Assembly (NCBI GenBank): GCA_946800325.1
Contig: OX326959.1
Span: forward strand, 11,538,862-11,602,861
Length of the DNA stretch: 64,000 nt
DNA from: Luzula sylvatica
Taxonomy: Eukaryota; Streptophyta; Magnoliopsida; Poales; Juncaceae
Direction: 5' to 3'
A model generated the notes under the pieces. That model saw nothing but the letters and a program-made list of their open reading frames with translations. It did no database searches and was not told the origin of the DNA. A program made the position numbers and the translations under genes. Below, piece after piece: positions 44,783-56,406 of this stretch. Numbering within the stretch: position 1 is the stretch's first letter; each line of letters begins with the position of its first letter.

Positions 44783-46675
44783 ATATACAAAACTATCTTT
44801 TGGCAGCGGCTGAAAATAAGTGTCACCAAAACTATATTTAGGCAGCGACAGGAATTAAGTGACACCGAAACTATCTTTTGGCAGCGGCACGAAACAAGTG
44901 CTACCAAAACTATCTTTTGCCAGCAGCTGGATATAAGTGACACCCAAACTATCTTTAAAAGCGACAAAAATTAAGAGACACCAAAACTATCTTTTGGCAA
45001 CAGCATGAAACAAGTACTACCAAAACTATCTTTTGGCAGCGACAAAAATTAAGTGACACCAAAACTTTCTTTTGGCAGCGGCACGAAACAATCGCTACCA
45101 AAACTATCCTTTGGCAGCGGCTGAATATAAGTGACACCAAAACAATCTATTTGCAGCGGGTGGAAAAAAGTGTGACCAAAACTACCTTTTGGCAGCGACA
45201 GGAATTAAGTGACACCGAAACTATCTTTTGGCAGCGGTAAGAAACAAATGCTACCAAAACTATCTTTTGGCAGCGGCTGGATATAAGCGACACCCATACT
45301 CTCTTTTGGCAGCGGCTTGAAATAAAAGACACCAAAACTTTCTTTTGGCAGCGGCTAGAAAGAAGAGCCACCAAAACTATCTTTTGGCAGCGACAAAATT
45401 TAATGGACACCAAAACTTTCTTTTGGCAGCTGCATGAAACAAGCGCTCCCAAAACTATCTTTTGGCAGCGGCTGGATATAAGCGACAGCAAAACAATCTT
45501 TTGGCAGCTTGTGGAAATAAGGGCCACGAAAACTATCTATTGGCAGCGACATGAATTAAGTGACACCGAAACTATATTTTGGCAGCGGCATGAAACAGGT
45601 GCTACCCAAACTTTCTTTTGGAAGCTGCGGGATGAAGTGCCACCCAAACTATCTTTTGGCAGCGTCAGGACATAATTGACACCAAAACTATTTTTTGGCA
45701 GCCGCAGGGAAAAAGTGACACCAAAACTATCTTTTGGCAGCGGTCAAAAAAATTGACACATACTCTCTTTTGGCAGCTGCTTGAAATAAGTGTTACCAAA
45801 ACTATCTTTTGGCCGCGGCTAAAATAAGAGCCTCCAAAACTATCTTTTGGCAGCGACAAACACTTTCTTTTGGCAGCGGCATGAAACAAGCGCTCCCAAA
45901 ACTATCTTTTGGCAGCCGCTGGATATAAGGGCCACCAAAACAATGTTTTGGCAGCTGGTGGAAATAAGGGCCACCAAAACTATCTTTTGGCAGCGGCAGG
46001 ATATAAGAGACACCGACACAATCTTTTGGCAGCGGGTGGAAATAAGGGCCACCAAAACTATCTATTGGCAGCGACAGGAATTAAGTGACACCGAAACTAT
46101 ATTTTGGCGGCGGCATGAAACAGGTGCTACCCAAACTTTCTTTTGGCAGCGTCAGGACAAAATTGACACAAAAACTATTTTTTGGCTGCGGCAGGGAAAA
46201 AGTGACACCAAAACTATCTTTTGGCAGCGGTCGAAAAAGTGACCATACTCTCTTTTGGCAGCTGCTTGAAATAAGTGTCACCAAAACTATCTTTTGGCCG
46301 CGGCTTGAAATAAGAGCCTCCAAAACTATCTTTTGGCAGCGACAAACACTTTCTTTTGGCAGCGGCATCAAACAAGAGCTCCCAAAACTATCTTTTGGCA
46401 GCCGCTGGATATAAGGGACACCAAAACAATGTTTTGGCAGCTGGTGGAAATAAGGGCCACCAAAACTATCTTTTGGCAGCGGCAGGATATAAGAGACACC
46501 GACACAATCTTTTGGCAGCGGGTGGAAATAAGGGCCACCAAAACTATCTATTGGCAGCGACAGGAATTAAGTGACACCGAAACTAACTTTTGACAGCGAA
46601 AGAAATTAAGCAACACCAAAACTATCTTTTTGCAGCGGCAGGAAATAAGTGATACCAAAACTATCTTTTCCCTAT
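44783..46675. repeat. Large minisatellite of about 39-bp units
   Basis: Nearly 50 units of ACTATCTTTTGGCAGCGGCA plus about 19 variable bases (GGAATTAAGTGACACCAAA type). Variants alternate (GCGACAGGAATTAAG, GCGGCATGAAACAAG, GCGGCTGGATATAAG). A higher-order block of about 480 bp is duplicated (45840-46080 and 46322-46560). Because 39 is a multiple of three, one strand reads a repeated TKTIFWQR peptide and the other a repeated SRCQKIVLV peptide; neither is a gene. Confidence 0.92.
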
Positions 46676-46859
46676 ACGGGTTGTCGGGCGAGACCCGGGT
46701 CTAGGGTCTAATATTTTGAGGGTATCATATTTTTTTAATAGTAGGTATTGTTAGTACTCAATTAGGTAATTATTGGACTAAATAACATAATACAAATTCA
46801 AACCCGTAACCATACATGGACCCTCAAACCGTTATGACCCAATCCCAACCCAATAACAT

Positions 46860-47287
46860 AAATAAACAAATATACCATTCTCTCTCTCTTCGTTTTATTC
46901 CCAAAACAGAAAAAAGAGAGGCGACATTCTTTCTTCTGCCTGAAAACTTGACGACATCGAAATCGGAGCCAAACCGCCGCCGTCGTGCCTTCTCCTGCCT
47001 CCTGAAGCTAATCCGCGCCGTATTCCTCTGCCTCCGACGGATTTCTCTGCAACCATTTGCACAAATCGAACTATCGAAGCTATAGCTAACCCTAGAAATT
47101 GGTACCGAAACCATGGATTACGCTCATCACATTTCTCAGATCCGGTCAGTATTACGTGAATGGTGCTCATGCAACGAAGATTCCACCAACTGTGAGTTCG
47201 CACGGTCAGTATTACGTCAAAAATGTTGAGGTTCGTGTGGAAGGGGATTCCAAGCAAATCGTATTTTTCGAGGAAGTGAATGATTAA
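46860..47287 (+). pseudogene. Unassigned gene-like fragment after the 39-bp array
   Basis: A CT-rich then GC-richer leader (46875-47080), GCTAACCCTAG (47083-47093), and ATG at 47113 (MDYAHHISQIRSVLREWCSC), stopping after 38 codons. In an overlapping frame, open up to TAA at 47285, there is SGQYYVNGAHATKIPPTVSS, then YYVKNVEVRVEGDSKQIVFF. CGGTCAGTATTACGT is present twice, 60 bases apart. One frame or the other must carry a shift. Not recognised. Confidence 0.35.
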
Positions 47288-47686
47288 CGCGTCGGTGCTA
47301 ATCGAAGATCTCTCTTGAGATACATAGAGAGGTTTTAAACTAGTCAAATAATGCTTTTACTTTTTTAGTATTATGGTTACGGTTTTAGTATAATGGTAAT
47401 TCCTATCATATCAGGCTTTACCTGATTTAGCTTCTTATTTTGCTTTTGAATGTTGAAATAGTTAGTATTGAGTCTTGAGTGTGCTGTGTGTGTATGGGAC
47501 TTCATATCTTTTGATTCAGACACAATTGCATGTGAACCCAAAAATATTGAAATATCATAAATGCCCTGGCAATCGAAAATGGCATGAATGTTTCTGAAAA
47601 TGAAAAATGATCTTGTATGTCCTGCAAAACTGAAATATCTTCCATATTCCTCTGTGTACTATTTCAACTTTTTAATAAATTATGGA

Positions 47687-48230
47687 CTATGTTACGCGGA
47701 TACTTAAAAAATACAGAAGTATCCTGAGGATATGGATATCCGATGCGGATACGGGTATGATACGGCTCGGATACGTAATCGGATACACCATCGATTATTT
47801 TAATATTTATTTTTTTCGGATACGGCAGGATACGACTGCGATACTTTCAGAATACGATTGGAATATTTCATTTAAGATACTTCGGCCCATTATATATTTT
47901 GGCTCACAATATTTTTAAATAAATTATATAGGATACTTATAAATTAGTCATAGGGTACTTGTAGAATAAATTTATGATATTTTTATGATACTTGCATTGT
48001 TAGGTTGATTTTATTTATTGTTATGATATTTAATTTAATAATATTATTAATTTATTGTTTAAATTTATTGTTATGATATTTAAGTTATTATTTATTTATT
48101 TATTATATATAATATAAATATATTAAAATAATAACTATATAGTTGTATCCGTGATTTTTTGAAAATTGTCGTATCGTTGTATCCGTATCGTATCGGATAC
48201 GATATATGTATCTGTATCACGCTTTGTGCT
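47687..48230. mobile_element. hAT-like element rich in GATACGG motifs, copy 2
   Basis: Starts CTATGTTACGCGGATAC and is collinear with 39343-39859. The right end (GTATCTGTATCACGCTTTGT) is diverged and no target duplication could be fixed, so the right boundary is approximate. Confidence 0.6.
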
Positions 48231-48740
48231 CGGGTTCTACTTCTAAAAAAATAAATATTAATATTAAAAATAGGAATTTTATCTGTCCCCAGATTTCAAC
48301 ACAACACTGTATGTGTCGTAATTAACAGCTTAATTAACATGGTAATTAAGTAGTGACACATTATTAATATTTTTGTAATATGAATCTAAAATTGTTTCGC
48401 ATATATTAATATTAATTATATGAGCTTCTATCATAAATCCATTTTACCAAAAGGATATTTTCGGTATAGAATATTTATTGAAAATTAGAAATTGTATGTC
48501 TCCATTCAATTTATGATTGGACTATTTATTAATTATGTCTCTCAATTTTAACCTCCTTTTTATGCTATTCTCTATTATATATAATTTTATACGTGATTTC
48601 TGATGGTGACACGTGGCATATTAAAAAAGTTTTTTTTGTGCATAAATCGTTCTTTTCTCCTTGCTCCACGTCATGAACCATTCAATGCTTCGTGATCTTG
48701 GTCTACATGCAGAAAGATAGATTAAAAATAATTAGCTGTA
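48231..48740. other. AT-rich intergenic DNA, no gene seen
   Basis: Nothing recognisable. Confidence 0.5.
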
Positions 48741-48814
48741 TTGGATCACTATGAACCAGGTACATGCAATTTATTTCGCTTAATATTTCTTTTTCTTCTC
48801 TCTCCAAACATTCA

Positions 48815-49090
48815 GCCGCAACCCAAAAAAAACCCTAGCCGACCAGAGTATGATTTTGGAGAGTTTTGGCGATTTTCAAGCGATTTTGACGGCGGATTAA
48901 GCGATGGCCTCGACAACGGAGAGGTGATGACCTAGACGACACACAGGAGCGCAAAAACAGGGCGGCGTCGATCCCGATGATTTTTTGTTGTTGTCCAGAC
49001 GTGGTCCACCGCCTTCTTTTCGCGTTTGTTGCTGCATGGAAGTGAGGTATGCCTCTTTCTCTTCTTCTCTTACTTCTTCTTTCGGTATGA
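48815..49090 (+). other. Leader-like segment with AAACCCTAG
   Basis: AAACCCTAGCCGACCAGAG (48830-48848) followed by a G-rich segment with ATG at 48903 (MASTTER then stop) looks like the 5' end of a plant gene. It lies about 400 bp before the TRAF-like fragment and might be its leader, but no coding link can be shown. Confidence 0.3.
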
Positions 49091-49394
49091 ATCGTAGATC
49101 TGAATTTACTTTTTAACCTTCTCGATTTGTTGTTTTCAATCGCTTATTTTCTTACGAATTGGTTTGAATTTCAGATTTTAGGGTTTCGCTGAGAACTGAT
49201 AGGAGCGGTACAAAACATAAACTCAAAACATATTTGGATTTTGAATTTGGATTCGGGACAAAACATCTAAATAGAAGTGGTACGTATCATTAAATGTCTA
49301 TTTAGATTTGGATTCAATCAATTAATCTATTAATTTTCAGGGAATTGTAACATTTATGATTTTTTCGCTAATTTGTTAGCTTTTTTTCCGCAGT

Positions 49395-49807
49395 TATTCC
49401 ACAATGGACCATCTGCTCTTGCAAAATTTTCTGAGAAGTCGATGTAATTGTCTCGACACTACTACGGTATTCCAAATTCGCAAAAGATTGGTCTGACAGA
49501 AAGTTGTAATTCTGACGAGTTTATTTGACCAGGATTCGGGATTCGTCGTGAATGAAAATGTTGTGTTTTGTGCCAAGGTGTTGGTTCTCAAAACTCAAGA
49601 GACCTCCGAAGCGAAGGAAATTACACAGGATGAGGAGCTGTAGTAGGGATATCAGTGGTGGTGTTGGTACCGGTATTGGTACCGGTGTGGGTTTGATGAA
49701 TTTCGTTTAGAAGGTTGCGAAGTTGTCTGCTTTTAAGGAGATCAACGAGAGTTGCAACATTTTCAGAATTTTTTTTCAGGTTGGCGGTTGCAATCTGAGG
49801 ATAGGTA
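49395..49807 (+). pseudogene. TRAF-like MATH-domain gene fragment
   Basis: Plus-strand frames give LFDQDSGFVVNENVVFCAKV then LVLKTQETSEAKE, up to TAG at 49640-49642. A second block at 49710-49807 reads KLSAFKEINESCNIF and FFQVGGCNLRIG. The DQDSGF.VN..VVF.AEVL.LKE block followed by SFKEI....IFS.FFQ.GGC.LRIG is the end of one MATH domain and the start of the next in plant TRAF-like proteins (Arabidopsis At2g25320-like, from memory). Upstream an acceptor-like CCGCAG precedes LFHNGPSALAKFSEKSM and a stop. Several stops separate the blocks and the rest of the long gene is absent. Confidence 0.72.
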
Positions 49808-49929
49808 AAAATAATATTTTTTTAATTAGGAAATTTACAAAAAAAACCCTCGTATTATTCCCAGAGTGCAGAACTGTGCCTACTTTATTGATATTTTTTA
49901 ATAAAAGCTCATGCATTTGTCGCAAATAG

Positions 49930-50300
49930 AAAATTTAGGTTATTAAATAATATTTTTTAATAAAAGCTCATGCATTTGTCGCAAATAGACCTTGATTATT
50001 ACTCCTGTTGAGGCACTTTTGTTCTTCCATGATATTAACTTTTAATAATTTAGGTTATTAAATGCCTAATTATCATTTATCTTTCCTGATATTTAGGGCT
50101 CGAGGTCTTCGTAGACTGCTTCCTGTGTAATTATAAGATTCGAACAATTCGCGAATTGCCATAATTAGGTAATGAATCAATAATTCGAACACTTATTTTT
50201 TTCCCTATGTTGTTCTCTGATTCTTTTTTTGTGTGTATTTCTGTCTATCCGAGATGGATTAGGTCAGATCTCATAAGACTGATCTCATCGATGCTCATAT
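49930..50300. other. Intergenic DNA with a duplicated 50-bp block
   Basis: TTTTTTAATAAAAGCTCATG plus CATTTGTCGCAAATAGA occurs twice (49895-49930 and 49950-49989). No gene. Confidence 0.5.
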
Positions 50301-50417
50301 ATATGCTTGCAAAGTTTTTTTTTTAATTTAAAATATTTTTTTAATTTTTTTATTTATGTAGGTATTTTAGATTTTTACTTTGGAAAAATCTCGGCAAAAA
50401 TATATTACAAGGCATCA

Positions 50418-50615
50418 TCATATCATAATCATCACATTATCATCATAACATCATATCATAATCATCATATCATCAAATCATCATATCATAATCATCATAT
50501 CATCAAATCATCATATCATAATCATCATATCATCAAATCATCATATCATTAAATCATAATCATATCATCAAATCATCATATCATAATAATCATCATATCA
50601 TCATAATCATCATGT
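50418..50615. repeat. ATCATC/ATCATA minisatellite, about 30-bp units
   Basis: Units ATCATCATATCATCAAATCA with an extra ATAATC arm, in about six copies. Confidence 0.9.
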
Positions 50616-50639
50616 CTTCATATGAGTTGTTAAAATAAA

Positions 50640-51510
50640 AAGAAAAATGAGATTTATAACTGAATATAATATATTTATTCTTCAATGCTTCATATGAGTA
50701 CCAAACATCGATACAATGCAAACAGAAAAAAAGAAAAAAAAAAGAAATATACACATCAATAACGATCTTATTGCAAATTTTGCGGAATAAAGAAAAATCC
50801 CAAATGCGAGTATATACAAAGAACCAAAATACAAGTACACAAACTAAATCCCAAATGCGAGTATGTACAAAGAACCAAAAGACATTATACATGAAATAAT
50901 TGCGAAACACGAACATGAAATAGAAGTACAAAGCACAAACACAAGTAAAAAATTTTGGTTTTTGTAAATTGTTATTTTTGTTGCTTGAAATACATATAAA
51001 ATAAAACTCTTTTGCAATGACTTGATATTCTTTTTGAAAATATGTGTTTGTTTAACATTGCCTATTAAATGACAATTCGAGAAAAAAATTATGCAGCGAT
51101 AAAAGCTAAACAAGAAGAACAATCAAAATCAATCAAAATGATTAATGACTATAATATATTTCCATAATGATTAATGACTTTTATATCTTTTCCAGCAAAT
51201 TAAATTTCAAAAAGAAAATACGAATATAAGTAACGGTAAATCCATTGACATGAAAACAAGATACGAAATCAATTACAAACGCAATTACGAGTACAAAAAT
51301 GAGAACATAAAACACATTGGAAGCAAAACCTAAAAGAAATGCGAAACACAAAATATTAATACATCCAAAAAATATAAATGCGAATACAATGCCAATATGA
51401 ACTATCGATATTGATTAAATAAATGCACGAGTGTGTATATGAGAGTGTTTGTGAAAAAAAAAACATGAGACACAATTCAACAATACAAACACAAGTACGA
51501 AATAAAAAAA
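50640..51510. other. AT-rich DNA, probably Helitron interior
   Basis: Repeated CAAATGCGAGTATRTACAAAG (near 50801 and 50852) and many CAATACAAACACAAGTACG-like motifs. No gene. Confidence 0.45.
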
Positions 51511-51518
51511 ATAAAATA

Positions 51519-52832
51519 ACATACAAATACTCATTTTATGATAAAATACTCTGCTTTCATGAAGATAAGCCTGCAAAAAAAATTAAATGATCAATAATTT
51601 GTTTCTGTCGATGCAATGTATGAGAATAAGACTGAAAAAATAACAAGTCACCGATGATGTTTTTTGGGACATATATTGATCAAAATAATAGAAATATATT
51701 TATTTTTTAGGAAAGCCGGATCCTAAAAAATAAATATTATTCTCTATAAATGATCTCAATGGATCCATTTCTACTGAGGTGACAAATCCTAATATTGTTC
51801 CTGCCTTAAACAAAAGGTTGCACATAAATTAATTAGTTCTAATTTACAAAGAAATGTTCATGACATACAAATACTCATTTTATGATAAAATACTCTCCTT
51901 TCATGAAGATAATCCTGCAAAAAAATGAAATGATGAATAATTTGTTTCTGTCAATGCAATGCATGAGAATAAGACTGAAAAAAATAACAAGTCACCGATG
52001 ATGTTTTTGGGACATATATTGATCAAAATAATAGAAATATATTTATTTTTTAGGAAAGCCGGATCCTAAAAAATAAATATTATTCTCTATAAATGATCTC
52101 AATGGGTCCATTTCTACTGAGGTGACAAATCCCAATATTGTTCCTGCCTTAAACAAAAGGTTGCACATAAATTAATTAGTTCTAATTTACAAAGAAATGT
52201 TCATGACATACAAATACTCATTTTATGATAAAATACTCTCCTTTCATGAAGATAAGCCTGCAAAAAAAATGAAATGATGAATAATTTGTTTCTGTCGATG
52301 CAATGTATGAGAATAAGACTGAAAAAAATAACAAGTCACCGATGATGTTTTTTGGGACATATATTGATCAAAATAATAGAAATATATTTATTTTTTAGGA
52401 AAGCCGGATCCTAAAAAATAAATATTATTCTCTATAAATGATCTCAATGGATCCATTGCTACTGAGGTGACAAATCCTAATATTGTTCCTGCCTTAAACA
52501 AAAGGTTGCACATAAATTAATTAGTTCTAATTTACAAAGAAATGTTCATGACATACAAATACCCATTTTATGATAAAATACTCCTTTCACGAAGATAAGC
52601 CTGCAAAAAAAATGAAATGATGAATAATTTGTTTCTGTCGATGCAATGTATGAGAATAAGACTGAAAAAAATAACAAGTCACCGATGATGTTTTTTGGGA
52701 CATATATTGATCAAAATAATAGAAATATATTTATTTTTTAGGAAAGCCGGATCCTAAAAAATAAATATTATTCTCTATAAATGATCTCAATTGGTCCATT
52801 TCTACTGAGGTGACAAATCCCAATATATAATA
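51519..52832. repeat. Tandem array of four 344-bp units with a built-in hairpin
   Basis: ACATACAAATAC starts at 51519, 51863, 52206 and 52551 (spacing 344, 343, 345). Units are over 95 percent alike by eye. Each holds a perfect 16-bp inverted repeat around an 8-base loop (first copy 51697-51712, loop AAGCCGGA, 51721-51736). A fifth, partial unit with the hairpin lies at 53025-53125. Confidence 0.92.
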
Positions 52833-53257
52833 ACGAAGATTCCAGGGGATGACATAACGAAACAAATTATCTTTAATGTATTTATTTTATTAGTACAAAA
52901 AATTATTTATTTTCTTAAAAAAAAAATAGCTGGATGATAAAGAGTTTCGAAAAATGAGATTCAAATTGCTGATAAAAAATAGTTTACATGGAAAAAAAGA
53001 GAGTTTATATCTGAACCTTGGAAAAAATAACAAATCACCGATGATGCTTTTTTGGGCATATATTGATCAAAATAATAAAAATATACTTATTTTTTAGGAA
53101 AGCCGGATCCTAAAAAATAACAAATCATCGATTTATTTAATTTCTTTTGAATGTATATGACCTTTGTTTGTAACACATACATGAAAACTTTCACATACCA
53201 ATACAACAAAATACAAAACACTAAAACAACAATGCACATAAAAAATAATAAAAAATA

Positions 53258-53292
53258 TGCCCCGCGCGCATTTGCGCGGGTGGCAAAGCTAG
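53258..53292 (+). other. Helitron 3' terminus (hairpin + CTAG)
   Basis: CCCCGCGCGCATTTGCGCGGG hairpin core, TGGCAAAG spacer, CTAG (53289-53292), T. It probably closes an element that includes the 344-bp array; the 5' end was not located. Confidence 0.83.
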
Positions 53293-53299
53293 TATATAC

Positions 53300-54214
53300 T
53301 AAAATTGAATCATAATTTAATTATGACCTTTTTTTGAACTATACTACAAGAAAGAATGAATATGTATTATTTACTATTTTTTGCTTCTTCATTTAATTAC
53401 CCTTTTTTGCACATCCTACTCTCTCTTCTCTCATGCGTCCGCTTGATATCTCCTGCCGCCTCCATCTCGCCTCCCTCTGTCACCGGTCGCCTTCTTGTAT
53501 TGGTGCCTCCTCGTCTTTCTTCATCTTTAGTTTCTATCATTTCAATCTCAAATATATCTTGTATTTTTTTCCTGTCTCGATTGACTATTATTATTTCAAA
53601 ACCAACCAGTTTCTCCTCTTCCTCTTCCTATCTGATAGAGAAGGAACTCACAACCAATTTTTAGCTTAAAATGGGCTGTTAAATGAGAATTTGGAGTCAG
53701 TTAATTCAGTTTCATGCATGTCAACTTCACTTGAAATTTCTTCTGTTTCACCGGAGCCAAGTAGTAAAGTACCATAAAACAATTTTTTAGAAGATTTGTT
53801 TTACGAGGATTCTAAAAGATTACGGAAGTTTATTGTTACGGAAACCAACTCATTTATATTCATTTTGAATTGGTACGGTGCCACTTCAGTCCATCACACA
53901 ATAAACATATTCGTGCTCAAACTAAAATGTGCTCACACTTTTACATGATCATTCTAATTAGTACCGGCCAACACAAAATATACATTACCATAGATAACAA
54001 TCAAAATGTACAACATGAATGACATAAAAATAATAATAAACAATATTCTAATTCGCACCCGTCCACACAATTCAATTTCATCTACTTAACAAATCATCCT
54101 AAAATTAGTTCTAAAAATCGGCCCTAAATATGGTTATAATATATGGTATATACGGATTGCACCTCTCGTGATCATCTCTACATTGCATTTTTTTCCTTTT
54201 TGTTCTAACATTGT
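53300..54214. other. Intergenic DNA, no supported gene
   Basis: A 102-codon Ser/Leu-rich open frame at 53356-53664 lies in less AT-rich DNA but has no recognisable domain and a shifted overlapping frame of similar quality, so I do not call it. Confidence 0.45.
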
Positions 54215-54220
54215 GTGCTA

Positions 54221-54828
54221 ATGGGTCGTTACATTGATGAAGATTGTGGAGCTAAAAATGTCATTTCTATTATAGAGACATTACCCGAAAAAATTTTACA
54301 TAAAATTTTCAACTTACTCAGTGCGGCGGACGGAATCAGAGTTGGATGTGTCTCGAAGGATTGCCAAAAGCAGATGATCTCAAGCATGAAATGTGTTTAT
54401 AACGATGGTTTGTTCACGATACACAATGCCTGGTTTTAAAGATTTAACCATTACAGAAGACATGTTGGGTCTCGTTTCTACGAGTGCGATGCACAATCTT
54501 GGCGCAAGTTCAATTTAATCTTGGCGCACCTTTGTTCACTCGGAATCCCTTCACTCGATCTTTTTCATCGTAGATTTTCATCATCACATGGATTATTTTG
54601 TATAACAGACGGTGATACTGAGAATGCTAAGATTTTGATATGCAACACAATATTGAAGCGTTGGAGGGAGTTACCAAATGTTCCGACTAAAACACAAGAA
54701 TGTTGTCTTGTTACTGCATTATCTGATATTTAGTCTAAAATATACTACACAGTCATGGTGAAGGAATATCACAAGTACGGTACCTTAGAAAGACAAGAAG
54801 ATGGGATTGAATTAGAAAATATTGGTTA
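54221..54828 (+). pseudogene. F-box protein pseudogene
   Basis: One frame runs from ATG at 54221 to TAG at 54826-54828, broken by two in-frame stops (TAA 54437-54439, TAG 54731-54733). Residues about 20-45 give LPEKILHKIFNLLSAADGIR followed by VGCVSKDCQK, a good F-box (Skp1-binding motif of SCF ubiquitin ligases). After the first stop the frame continues with RFYECDAQSWRKFNLIL, HGLFCITDG and ILICNTILKRWRELPN, which resembles the substrate-binding C-terminal half (CN...RWRELP) of plant F-box/kelch or F-box-associated proteins. It is shorter than the family norm of 350-450 residues. Confidence 0.75.
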
Positions 54829-55046
54829 GGATGATATTTATTTAAATATGAAATTTAATTCGAAAAGAAATAATGTTTGTCTAAAATTTGCTAAGGAATT
54901 CATTTTATGCTTATTCCTAACTAAAGTGCCTAATTACTTATTAGCATATGCATTTTGATTCAAATATAATTATCGATCTGATCAATCAATAAATTATGAA
55001 TCATTAAATAAATAGGCACGCATTTGTATTAAATACTAAAACGCGC

Positions 55047-55048
55047 GA

Positions 55049-55095
<47 letters not shown>
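55047..55095. repeat. (AAT)n microsatellite
   Basis: About 15 AAT units in a row. Confidence 0.93.
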
Positions 55096-55097
<2 letters not shown>

Positions 55098-55413
55098 TGT
55101 GATATATCACTGAATTTTGAATGATCGAAAAAATAATTTAATCGATCAAATAACAACAAAACAAAAAAAATAATTATATTTTACATCAATGCACACATCA
55201 ATTAACAACAAAACAAAGTTCAAAATCAAATCTCGAATGTGTTGTTTCTTGTTGAATTTTCCACACTCGCCTCGTAGCCGTTTATGTACCATCTTGCTCC
55301 AATTATTTGCCTTCAAAGTTAAGACTATAAGTTTAGTTTCATTTAACCAAAAAAAATTAAAAAAATAAGAAAAAGACAATCTATTGCAATTCAACAATGG
55401 AAAATTATACCAT

Positions 55414-55644
55414 GCCTCTCAAATTCCCCCAAACATCATCTATATTATCAATTACCAATTAATTAATGATAATTAACAAAAAACACTCCATTAACGATTA
55501 ATTGATATTGATTAAAAAATATTAATTCACATGTGTTTTAATTATATATTAATTAAGAATTAATTGAGTGTTATTTTTGTTAATTATCATACTGATAAAA
55601 TTTTAATTGGTGACATATAGAATGTTGGAGAGAATTTGAGAGGC
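55414..55644. mobile_element. Small MITE with terminal inverted repeats (231 bp)
   Basis: Ends GCCTCTCAAATTC and the inverse GAATTTGAGAGGC. Inner arms also pair (CAATTACCAATTAATTAATG against the right arm; ATAATTAACAAAAA against TTTTTGTTAATTAT). No clean target duplication. Confidence 0.65.
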
Positions 55645-55911
55645 GTATTACGGCCTCGTTTGAAATAGTGAAGATTTGGCATTTGGGGATATTTTTGCAT
55701 TTCCATCTAGAAGGAGTTTCTCCCATATTATTTCATGTACCAATCAATCATATTACTTCAAAACTACAATAATTAATTAAGTGATAAAGTAAATCACATT
55801 GTACATCAATTAATACATTAATTTACAGCAAATTAAGGTCCACCAGTCTAATCTATAATTAATGGACCTGTAGGAATTTATTCATCTGTACATACAACAT
55901 ATCAAGTTCCT

Positions 55912-55962
55912 AAAGACATGTTTGTCAGTTACGTGAAAATCGTAACTGACAAACCTGTCTTT
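55912..55962. other. Compact 22-bp hairpin
   Basis: AAAGACATGTTTGTCAGTTACG, loop TGAAAAT, then CGTAACTGACAAACCTGTCTTT: 21 of 22 positions pair. Outer GTTC/GAAC extends the stem after a 2-base bulge. Confidence 0.85.
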
Positions 55963-56188
55963 CAGAACTATTATGAGCCAGACTGCAAGCCTGATTAACA
56001 ATTCATTTCATTAACAATTCGTTTCATTATAATTATATTATGGCCTACTATGATCTTCCTTGTTTATATGGCAAATATCTTTAGTCCATATACTTTTCAG
56101 TACAGCTTGTTTAAAAATTTAAATTTAAATTCGTTATGGAAGTTCATGTAAATTGTTTATATGCCGACGCACCCTGTTATTTGTGGTA

Positions 56189-56197
56189 CATAATTTG
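56189..56197. repeat. 9-bp target-site duplication, left (MITE)
   Basis: CATAATTTG, identical to 56407-56415. Confidence 0.88.
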
Positions 56198-56406
56198 GAG
56201 GTAGACTAACCTACTTAATTAAGTACCAATGATTTGATACTTAATATTTTTTAACCATTGAATTTGTATTGAGATTTGTGCATTTAATGATGTGCACACA
56301 ATTTCATGATCATCATGAAAAAACACAAATCTCAATGCAAATCAAATGATTAAAAATCATTAAATATCAAATTATTGGTACTTAATTAAGTAGTTTAGTC
56401 TTCCTC
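56198..56406. mobile_element. MULE-type MITE (209 bp)
   Basis: Nearly a complete inverted repeat. Ends GAGGTAGACTAACCTACTTA and the inverse of GAGGAAGACTAAACTACTTA; the arms continue through ATTAAGTACCAAT and ATTGAGATTTGTG. A perfect 9-bp duplication CATAATTTG flanks it, which fits Mutator-type integration. Confidence 0.9.

Noticed and set aside
44776..46593. Several 60-130-codon frames with repeated TKTIFWQR or RCQKIVLV peptides
   Set aside because: Produced by the 39-bp tandem unit; open on both strands, no start context, no domain.
50401..50620. Possible CRISPR-like direct repeats (ATCATC array)
   Set aside because: No unique spacers, simple trinucleotide-based minisatellite in a plant genome.
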